The notes beneath the pieces were generated by a model that saw only the letters and a list, made by a program, of their open reading frames with translations, did not search any database and was not told where the DNA came from. The position numbers and the translations under genes were made by a program. Positions 56,018 to 64,000 of a stretch of DNA of 64,000 nucleotides are shown piece by piece (positions within the stretch are counted from its first letter, which is position 1; the number at the start of each line of letters is the position of its first letter). This DNA comes from Hippopus hippopus (Eukaryota; Mollusca; Bivalvia; Cardiida; Cardiidae), in the NCBI GenBank assembly GCA_946811185.2, contig OX328111.1, positions 41,652,388 to 41,716,387 on the forward strand, in the 5' to 3' direction.

Positions 56018-59000
56018 ACACATTTAGTACAAGTACTCTTTTCAAACAGGATTACCATAACAACTACAAGTACATCTGTGGAAATAGAAAAATAATAAAA
56101 AGATGAATTGTTTACTTTGGCTAAGGATTTGTTTCATAGCTCATACCCTTTGCAATAACGTTCTGGTTACACCGGCTAGTCAACCTATGCCTCCTTGCTT
56201 TCTTGATGTTTCTTAACTGGCTAGTACAATCCATAAGACTCTTTTGAAGTTACTGGCTGCTTTCCCTTGTAAATGGGGTAGAAACAAAGTCCACCCGAAC
56301 TATAACTAGGGCGATCATCATCATTGTCATCATCATTGTCATCTTCTACTCCTTTTTCTTTTCTTCTTCATTGTTACATTTATTTATTTATTTATTTGTT
56401 GTTGTTATCGGCGTCGCAGTCGTCATCATCATCATCATCATTATTGTTATTATCATTATTATCATTATAGGGAGATGACAGCGTGGTAGGCTGTATACCT
56501 GCCACGGGACAATGTTACTCATCATACAATATTGGAACACACAATTCCGCTCTGTCGCCGGTAAGTCACCCCTCAGGAAGAAATATTAGTTTAACCCTTT
56601 AGCAAACGGCAAATATGTACACTTGTCCAAATTGAAAGCAGTTGCAGACGACAGATTCAATGTGACCCAATAAATTATTTTCTCTATGAAAGAGGAGAAA
56701 GTTTTGTGGGTAAAAGGAGAAAATGCTGGTATCCAGCATTTTCTCCTTTTCCCACAATGTTTTCAAAAGCATTTTTTACAGGGTCGTTAAAACTGAGGAT
56801 TGTTTGGTAAGGGGTTAAGTTTCTTTGGGCACAAAGTTCCAGTCCCGTATGCACCAACCACTCTTAACTGCATTCTTGGTCTAGTTCTAAATTTCAAAAA
56901 AGAAACAGTAACACGATTTCTGATTGGCTAAACTAAATGAGCTATGCTCTGTGAAAGGGGGGCTTCAAGCATCTGCAAAATGTATCGACAAGGTCTGGCT
57001 GAACTGGGCTGAACCTCTTTGCTACCGGCCAATTTTTCTACTTGTCAAAAGACCAGTGTACCTCATAATTCAGTCGGTTGTTTGATTAAATTTATTTTAT
57101 GGATCCATAATTATGACATAATTTACGGGGTATAAGGGATCAAGGAGATGCATTAAACCTCCTTTTGCCAGAGCATGGGTCAATAATGGTTTAGCATGTC
57201 AGATATAGCGTCACTTTTAATATCAGAAAAAGACAAAGAATGTACTTTAGAATACTGTATAAGTGGAAATTTTTGCGAAGTGGAAATTTTTGCGATTTCG
57301 CGAATTTGGAAAATTCGCAAACTTTTCTGTTCGCATATTTTACCACAAGTATACCAACAAACAACGAATCCCTTGAGTTTGCAAACATTTCGGTACGCAA
57401 AATGTCCATAATCTGTAATTCGCAAAATTTTCGTCACGCGTATATATCTACGTATACAGTAGTTGGTGAATACGGGCTCTGATTGCCCAGTTGCTGCTGC
57501 AATCAGAAAACTCTCACCAGACTGCAATATTTTGGCTACGTGCATATTGAAAGTATTTGTAAGCAATAAATTAAATGTGCCTAAAACAATAGAATGTATT
57601 TTTGAAAGGTTAAATTCAAGGAAATGCTCTTTGTATATCAATCTGTTTTACTGGTTGTTTGTAAAGTTAAACTTTACATCTATCGTACGAATGAAAAGGT
57701 CACAAACGGTTTACATCGAACCAAATTTCCGTAAATAATGGTGGGATATTCCTTAAAGAAGCATCTATACTTGTATAAAAAAGCCAGTTTTAACCCATTT
57801 CATCCTGATTTTTTATCTATAATTATTCTTGTATCTTCATGCCAATTGTTGCCCCTGACAGTTGCTAGGTTGCATAGATTACGACCAATAGAAAATGCAT
57901 TTCATTTTCTTTGGGCCATCAAAACAATCACTGTTGTAGCATTTCCAGTTTTTAATAAGGTCACAAACGGTTTACATCGAACCAAATTTCCGTAAATAAT
58001 GGTGGGATATTCCTTAAAGAAGCATCTATACTTGTATAAAAAAGCCAGTTTTAACCCATTTCATCCTGATTTTTTATCTATAATTATTCTTGTATCTTCA
58101 TGCCAATTGTTGCCCCTGACAGTTGCTAGGTTGCATAGATTACGACCAATAGAAAATGCATTTCATTTTCTTTGGGCCATCAAAACAATCACTGTTGTAG
58201 CATTTCCAGTTTTTAATCGAAGATTTTTGATCTCGTGTGTATTTATTCATTACACAATATAATATCGGTAATTTATTTATTTTTACACAGCCCACTAAAT
58301 TTTGAACGATTTTACAGTCTATCAAAATTTTACAGAATATTTTCCCTCTGGCTGTGAGGACGTGAACCATAACACTTCTATGTTTCATATCACGAGAGGT
58401 ATAATCACATCGCGCTAAATTTGGAACATAGCACTTTTATCTTTCCGGTCACGAAAGGTATACAATCACATCGTACTAAATGTGATACATTACACTTGAG
58501 CCACGCACTGACAAAAGGGGTTTCAATACATCTCCATGATGCATTATACCAGGCAAGTCATCACATAAACATGGATGCATAAAATTTAGTCTGATAGTTG
58601 ACTGGATCTGGAGGTGTAATGGTCCATGGATATGCAGAAAGTTTACATAGAGCAAAAAGTGTCGACCCATGTCAGTCTACGCGGATTGCGCAGGCTTACA
58701 TTATTCGACAATTTTTGAAGATGCATTAGACCCCCTTTTCACAGAGCATGGCTCACTTCTATATTTCAGATTACTACAGGTATCACATCATACTCGGTGA
58801 CAGTACAGAATGGTGTTATATCCTGTAACTTTACTAGGGCATACAGTCTAAATATACCGGATACACAGTTCTTTGATATAAAACACAACAAATACATTTT
58901 GATGTTTGTTCATGGCATGACAGAGTTAAAGAAAGGTAAGTAGACTGCGCAGGCTGGCCTGGGTTGATACTTTTTGCAGGGCCATGAAACTCTATTTTCA

Positions 59001-62000
59001 AAGAATGCGCCTCATTTGTATGTTAAATCTTCATTAATATTCAATCTATATTTACAAGAATGCTTGTAAAGCAGTTTGCTTCCAAGAGTAATAATTTAAA
59101 TTGCATGGAGGACATCAGGTGCAGACAATCAGACTGTATAGAACGTCTTGTCCGATATTTAAAAGTTCACATGCTCGTAAGCCTAACACTGTAGAAGGTA
59201 ACTGTTTAATTATTTTTTAGTACTCAGAAGACCGTCTTTCAATGTGAAGCAAAAATAACAAATTTTACATTTTTGCATTGTTTCACACAGCAACACACTG
59301 TTTTTCCAGCAAGACAGTGGTAAATCCCTGTAAATATCCAATTTACACTTTTCAGGTTTTCTCGCCATTGACAGTCATCACATGGTACCATTTTCCTCTG
59401 ATGGCATGATAGACTTTACGACTAACATCACAGTCAGCGAACGAAAGTTGAGTACACCGGTTGTAAAACTGCACGGTAAGAAAACCCAAAGCATAATGGC
59501 AAAAAAGCAAAAAGCTTGAGGTAAGGTTAGTCTGCCAATTTTTCCCATTCTTTCACTCTATAGTTTTCAAAGCACAACTGTTGTGAAAAGAGCTTAAGAG
59601 TTTTTTTAGGCTCTTCTTGTTGCGCTGGGTCTGTATCCACCAACCATTATGACTAATGTTCAAAGACTATGATTCTAAGACAACCAAATTACATAATTGG
59701 CAGTGGCGTTTTTTGAGGACGAGAATGGCACTTATTGTAACAGCATTGATTACCCTCCCAGTGCTGAACATTGTTTCGACTCTTTATGTGTAGAAAAGCA
59801 AGCAGTGAAATTTGTAGAGGATAGATCTGATAAAAAGAAACGCTACTTATGCATGCATAGGTGCGTGGACGTCTGTTACATAACTGATTACTGTATACAG
59901 CAAAACAGAGTTGACGCAAAAAACAGTTTGCAAATTGATTAGTTGCGATAATAGTAACAACTTTATTTCCAGGCATGGTTATGACCTCTGCTTGGCTATT
60001 TTTGTCGTCAATCGGTATTGTCACAGCCAGATATAATAGGCAAATATTAAAACGATATAGGTTGTTTGGAACTCAGATCTGGTTCCAGGTAAGTCTTTCT
60101 ATAATCACATAACCTACCCGTCTTTGAGTGTAATTAATATAGTCATAAAGACTTTCATTCTATACCTATCCATTATTAATATGTAATAATAAATTGATCT
60201 ATATCATAACTAGTGATGATATTGATTTTTACAGTGACGATATCGTTTTTTTAGATGACAATATCGTTTGGTTTTTTTTTTCGGTGAAGAATCGTGTTTA
60301 ACTATTATGGTATTAAATTCAACAGTGATGGCATCGTGTTTTGCGTTGACGATATCTACACTGTCTGCATTTGGAAAGAAAAAGACGTAAAATTAGATTG
60401 AAATATTTGTGCTGATCATTTCTATGTGTCTGATTTAAGGGTTCATTTCTATGTGTTTGATTTAAGGGTTTTTTTTTTTTATCAACGTACTCTTCCACAT
60501 TAGTCGTATCATGTTTTGGGGGACAGGGCAAGATACTGGACGAAATCCATCCTGAAAACCCGTTTTTTTTTGTTGTTTTTATGTAATTGTTACTTAAGCA
60601 TCGTCACACGGGACCTAGTTTTCAAAGCGTCATTAGAAAGACTGTTAGCAATGTTATTTTGCCAGTCGATGGAACCGAACTTTCACCCTTCACTACGCTG
60701 AGACTACAAATCCTGTGCCGTACCACTTGAACTTATTTGAATGATCAGTATCTACTTTTTCCAGTGTGAATATAAAGTTAATGCATTTATGCAAACGGTT
60801 GTTCTATTGGATAAATACGTGAGCTTCCCTTATTATTTCACCGTGTGCTGTATAGGTATAGGCCTGATGTTAGATATTAAAGTTCCGATTCTTCGATCTA
60901 AATGTAAATATCATCATCAGCTTCCTCCTTCACATCATAACAATCTCTGTATTCTCTAATTTTTCTGTTCGAATACAGATCCACCGTGTGACCATGGCTT
61001 CTGTGTTATGTCTCACTATTGCTGGTTTTGTTTCAATCTTTGTTGAAATTGGAGGATATAGCCAGGTAAAATGCTTCGACTGACAACTAAAGATTTGTTT
61101 GTCAACTCATAACTTATCTTCATCTATTTTTACATGCAATTTCTCCTTTTGTCACAAATTTTATCACGTCACGTGTACTTATGTTTAAGACCTTAATTCA
61201 TCTTTATATTCAATATTTAACAAGGTTGTTTTAAACTACCCTGTTGCAAATTATTTCGGGCGGATAACGAGATTACTCAATCTTATCAGATGCTGACCGG
61301 GGAGATAGGATGGATGGATGGGTGGGGGAGTGGGTGGATGGATCGATCGATCGATTAATCGATGGATTGATTTGAGTTTTACGCTGCTTTCAACATTATT
61401 TCAGCCATACAACGCCTTAGTCATGTCTGTCTTGAAATAGTGGTGTGGGTGAAGATCGTCGTTCTCTCACTTAATTTGATGAAATATTGTATGATTTAAG
61501 CATAACTCGACAACTCTATGATGTTGTTGTAATTTACATCAGAATATGACTTTACGGGAGACAAAATTTATAGATTAATAGAATAATGATGGCTAGTAGA
61601 TCCACTTGTTTTTAGAAATGAGCAGCACTCTGTGAAATTCTGTCTCATATGCGGTTCCAAAAAAAAAAAAAAGCATCGTCATTTTCATTCCAGTGGCAGA
61701 AAATGTAAAAATTACCGATTAATGACGACTGCTGGTGTCCGGAATGGAATATAGTTGGATACATTGTCTTATATATTACATTATATGCATGACGAAGTTC
61801 ATCACAGAACAAACGCCTATTGGTTATTGTAGAAAACACTGTAGCTTATTTAAAAAAAAAATCATTGTTTCTGTTTATAGCTTAATCCACCTGCACGTCT
61901 ATCGGCCACGTCAGCACACCCTGTTTTAGGAATTATTGTGACGTCACTTTCCATTCTAAATGTAAGCAGAGATAGTTTATTTGTGCACTTTGAACCTTGA

Positions 62001-63130
62001 ACACCAGAGCACAAGTAGCATTTACAGTCCACAATCACCAATGACTCTAAATAGCGCTCTTTGTGCTATTCTGAGTTGAGAAAGTAATATAAATTCCTTT
62101 TCACCTGGTTTCTAGCCAATCTGAAATAGCGGTTTAGAAAGTTCAGGAGAATAAAAATCAGTGCAATTTAAAGAGACATCTTTACAGCCAGAGAGTAAAC
62201 ATACGTTGTTAGAACTTAATGGTGTTATAATCTAGTCAGCTGTGTAAACGTAGATAAAAAATCATTATAAGGTGTATGGGGTAAAGAAACTGTAGGGATT
62301 TATCTTCGATTTAAATCGGAAACTGTGGCTGTTATGTCTATGGCTAACCGCAACAGAATGAAATGCATTTTCTATCTGCCGTAATCTGTGCAACCTTGCA
62401 ACTATCAGAGGCAATATTTGGCATGAAGATACGACAGTGATTTTAAAATAAAGAAAAAAAAAAACGGTTAAAAAACTGAATTAAAACGAATGAAGATGTA
62501 TGTTTAAATTATTCTTTTATAGAGTAGGCCTACTGCCCATTTGTAGACTTCTGCGCCTGATCGCTTTAATATCTTTACCAAAATAAATTCTAGCTAACCC
62601 TTAACCTGCTAAATAAGTGAAATGAAACTTTCAAGCCAATAGTAAAAACCCAAATGTTGCTATTTTTTCAAAAAAAAAATATCTCCAGATCGGACAGTGT
62701 AGATCCAAGATCAGACTGCACGTTTTGTGCAGTCTGATCTTGACCTACACTGTTCGCAAAAGGTCCTTTAGTCGTGCTTAGCAGCCTAAGTGTTATAACA
62801 TTTACTGCTCTACCGGGGACTTGAACCTTCACGAACTGTACATTATAGATCATCAGACTGATAAATCTTTATACTTGTAATTGGTATTCATTAATTTATT
62901 TTGCCTGTATTTCACACACAGAATTGTTTACATTTGGCCGCTTCTATAAATAAAGAAATTAAGCCTGTAATCAATAACTAAAACTTTCGACAGTCTTCCG
63001 ACAGAGTGTGTACTTTTTTTTTTTTGAAAGGTCATCGGTGGTTTACTACGGCCAGGGGTCGATCATGGAAAGAGATGGTTATTCAACTGGATACATTTTT
63101 GTTTGGGCATATTTACACAAATTCTGGCTG
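55687..63130 (+). CDS. FRRS1-like: Ferric-chelate reductase 1-like (DOMON plus cytochrome b561), partial
   Basis: Eight exons join in phase and give about 250 residues, continuing past the window. The N-terminal part begins ISWDPACGISKGCFPDCRNQ and runs into a DOMON domain (MVTWKDAGAGLNALQFTIQ, PGYLAIGFTKDYRM, GDDSVVGCI, NGVISCNFTRAYS). The b561 core follows with its four expected haem histidines: KLHGMVM, FQIHRVTM, AHPVLGIIV and NWIHFCLG. Transmembrane stretches include MTSAWLFLSSIGIVTARY and VLCLTIAGFVSIFVEIGGYS. Family knowledge: such proteins use cytosolic reductant, often ascorbate, to reduce ferric iron across a membrane. No Reeler domain is visible upstream. The last helices lie to the right. 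Assignment is firm; the exact orthologue is not. Confidence 0.9.
55988..56014. repeat. CT dinucleotide microsatellite
   Basis: About 13 CT units in the intron after 55876. It produces incidental Leu/Ser frames. Confidence 0.9.
56320..56468. repeat. Impure ATC/ATT triplet tract
   Basis: Repeated CATCAT, ATTATT and TTATTTATT units end directly at the acceptor of exon 56471. Confidence 0.8.
56471..56560 (+). CDS. FRRS1-like exon: DOMON centre
   Basis: Thirty codons starting GDDSVVGCIPATGQCYSSYN. Acceptor CATTATAG, donor GTAAGT, phase 0 on both sides. Confidence 0.9.
56595..56814. mobile_element. M2 MITE, well preserved
   Basis: TTAA flanks both ends (56591-56594, 56815-56818). The ends are CCCTTTAGCAAACGGC and ATTGTTTGGTAAGGGG. 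The hairpin arms are GTGGGTAAAAGGAGAAAATG and near complement. Confidence 0.88.
56850..56935. mobile_element. M5 fragment
   Basis: TGCACCAACCACTCTTAAC, then TTCTGATTGGCTAAACTAAA. It runs into an M3 copy. Confidence 0.65.
56937..57180. mobile_element. M3 MITE, core decayed
   Basis: GAGCTATGCTCTGTGAAAGG to TTTTGCCAGAGCATGGGTCA. The central hairpin is partly deleted. Confidence 0.75.
57696..58217 (+). repeat. Exact 261-bp tandem duplication of R
   Basis: 57696-57956 and 57957-58217 appear identical over the full 261-bp unit (both give the same 70-residue frame, starting MVGYSLKKHLYLYKKASFNP). The unit contains the R repeat body also seen at 12950 and 62280. It lies in a reductase-gene intron. 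Confidence 0.92.
58497..58754. mobile_element. M3 MITE next to an exon
   Basis: TGAGCCACGCACTGAC to CACAGAGCATGGCTCA. It ends 15 bp before the start of the exon at 58770, so it sits close to the branch-point region. Confidence 0.85.
58770..58935 (+). CDS. FRRS1-like exon: DOMON end
   Basis: ITTGITSYSVTVQNGVISCN then FTRAYS, and KYILMFVHGM. Acceptor TATTTCAG, donor GTAAGT, leaving one base. Confidence 0.9.
59356..59475 (+). CDS. FRRS1-like exon: DOMON to b561 linker
   Basis: GFLAIDSHHMVPFSSDGMID to STPVVKLHG. It brings the first haem histidine (KLHG), split from MVM by the next intron. Acceptor TTTTCAG, donor GTAAGA. Confidence 0.88.
59476..59972. other. Intron, no second gene
   Basis: Short frames on both strands (59689-60024) overlap an exon and lack domains. 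An M5-like ACCAACCATTATGACTAATG lies near 59639. Confidence 0.4.
59973..60088 (+). CDS. FRRS1-like exon: first b561 helix
   Basis: MVMTSAWLFLSSIGIVTARY then NRQILKRYRLFGTQIWFQ. Acceptor TTTCCAG, donor GTAAGT, phase 0. Confidence 0.92.
60220..60350. repeat. Impure GATATCGTTTTT repeats
   Basis: GACGATATCG, GACAATATCG and GACGATATC recur at irregular spacing in the intron. Confidence 0.5.
60979..61065 (+). CDS. FRRS1-like exon: second b561 helix
   Basis: IHRVTMASVLCLTIAGFVSI then FVEIGGYSQ, with haem histidine in IHRVTM. Acceptor AATACAG, donor GTAAAA. Confidence 0.92.
61312..61435. repeat. GGAT/GATC microsatellite with SINE tail
   Basis: GGATGGATGG and GATCGATCGATC tracts precede TTTTACGCTGCTTTCAACAT then TATTTCAGCCATACAACGCC, an S1-type tail. 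The tetranucleotide run probably grew from the SINE end. Confidence 0.65.
61881..61961 (+). CDS. FRRS1-like exon: third b561 helix start
   Basis: LNPPARLSATSAHPVLGIIV then TSLSILN. The acceptor TTTATAG at 61880 keeps the frame. A closer AG at 61913 would give a stop and is rejected. Donor GTAAGC. Confidence 0.85.
62280..62500 (-). repeat. R dispersed repeat, inverted
   Basis: GAATGAAATGCATTTTCTAT, TGCAACCTTGCAACTATCAG and GGCATGAAGATACGA are the reverse complement of the R unit at 57696. Confidence 0.65.
62598..62792. mobile_element. M1 MITE
   Basis: CCCTTAACCTGCTAAATAAG to TTAGCAGCCTAAGTG. The arms GATCAGACTGCAC and GTGCAGTCTGATC are perfect around a GTTTT loop. Confidence 0.85.
63031..63130 (+). 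CDS. FRRS1-like exon: fourth haem histidine
   Basis: VIGGLLRPGVDHGKRWLFNW then IHFCLGIFTQILA. Acceptor TTTGAAAG after a T run, donor GTATGT leaving one base. The next exon is outside the window. Confidence 0.92.
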
Positions 63131-63342
63131 GTATGTAACATTCTGACATCCAACCCTTCCAGAAAAGCATATTGAAATTTTACAACCTATAAATCTTATT
63201 TCCCTTAGTGGACCTCTTAAAGTTAAAGGCGCGTTTACACTTACTATCGGGACTACGTGTAAACAGAGGTCAATTAAAGTATGAAGTATGCTACAATCAA
63301 ATGCAACCGTCTATTTCATTGCCATGCAATGTCTAACTAATA

Positions 63343-63606
63343 TGAGCCATGCTCTGGCAAAAGGGGGCTTAATGCATCTCCTTGATGCATGATACTAAGC
63401 AAGTCGTCACATGGTCATGGATCCATAAATTTCACATTTTGTCTAACAACGACTGAATCAAGAGGTAAACTGGTTCTTGGACATACAGAAAATTGACCAA
63501 TAGCGAAAAGTTTCGGTCCAGGTCAGCCTGCGCGGACTGCGCAGGCTGACCTGGTCGATACTTTTCGCAGAAGCATTAAGCCCCCTTTTCACAGAGCATG
63601 GCTCAT
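63343..63606. mobile_element. M3 MITE, full length reference copy
   Basis: It starts TGAGCCATGCTCTGGCAAAA and ends with the inverted TTTTCACAGAGCATGGCTCA. The core is GGTCAGCCTGCGCGGACTGC and complement. ATAT-like flanks are present. Confidence 0.9.
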
Positions 63607-64000
63607 ATATTTTGGCTTTTATTTTTCATATGTTGTTTTCGTTATGGGTTAGTTAACGCTTTGTCTACGTTAAGAGATCCGTACATGTACTTATAATATC
63701 GCGCTGTCTCGCCAGACTTGTTCATTTTCTTACCAAATATGCAGAAAGGTGCTCACAGGTATAACTATATCGGACTGGCGATAATAAGTAATGGAGATGT
63801 AAAAATATCGTGTGAAGAATAACATTTTGAAATTTTTACACCTGCTAACAACGTAAAAGTTAACAGAAAAAAATGTAACATCCACTCTTCAAAAAAAAAA
63901 GAAATCCTTGAAATACCCAAATTCAAAACAGCTGCAGACGACAAATTAGTAAAAGCCCCAGTTTAAGGTTTGTCCTTGAAACGTTGAAAACATAGTTGAG
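63607..64000. other. Intron; M2 fragment at the edge
   Basis: The last 90 bp (CAGCTGCAGACGACAAATTA, AACGTTGAAAACATAGTTGA) look like the left half of an M2 copy that runs out of the window. Otherwise no feature is seen. Confidence 0.45.

Noticed and set aside
57738..58262. Two identical hydrophobic frames
   Set aside because: They arise from the 261-bp duplication of a dispersed repeat. Relatives at 12950 and 62280 do not keep the frame.
59697..59942. 81-codon Cys-containing frame
   Set aside because: It is inside a reductase intron, has no signal peptide and no similarity I recognise.

Overview
This window looks like nuclear DNA from an animal, most likely a bivalve mollusc. It is AT-rich and holds spliced genes with GT-AG introns, no operons, and short interspersed elements (SINEs), mariner, PIF/Harbinger, Ty3/gypsy and LINE remains. 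It is packed with palindromic miniature transposons (MITEs). The bivalve assignment is an inference from this repeat style and from the ferric-reductase gene; it was not tested by any search.

Only two genes can be reconstructed with confidence, both on the + strand. The first (14731-20468, two exons) encodes a 137-residue secreted Gly/Ser/Gln-rich protein with a clear signal peptide and two mature cysteines. The second (55687 to beyond the right edge, eight visible exons, with a possible signal-peptide exon at 49936) is a ferric-chelate reductase 1-like protein. Its DOMON domain is followed by a cytochrome b561 core with all four expected haem-ligand histidines. A third candidate is a single first exon at 8998-9045. 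Every exon phase in the two main genes was checked by hand.

The rest is mobile DNA. 1-3050: a nested MITE and a broken mariner transposase. 3050-8800: AT-rich and gene-poor, with a few MITEs. 9600-14000: MITE clusters and a three-level nest. 15000-20380: the intron of the secreted gene, full of MITEs. 20680-24400: a 41-bp minisatellite that resembles a SINE tail, a promoter-bearing element, and a 140-bp tandem repeat. 24628-28603: a candidate Harbinger-type transposon with a dead transposase. 29600-40800: MITEs, SINEs and long palindromes. 41089-47165: a rearranged Ty3/gypsy element with an inverted internal LTR piece, which is itself split by a miniature LTR element (TRIM-like). 51245-54636: a 5'-truncated LINE inserted in a MITE hairpin. 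55687-end: the reductase gene, with MITEs in its introns.

Family names used below are mine. M1: TTAA target, CCCTTA ends, core hairpin. M2: TTAA target, CCCTTTACCACACAA ends. M3: GAGCCATGCTCTG ends. M4: double hairpin, GCAACACGCGAAAAGG ends. M5: CACCAACCATTCTTA ends. P: element with two inward-facing first exons. Q: insert in P. N and X: MITEs at the left edge. R: dispersed repeat. S1: tRNA-derived SINE.
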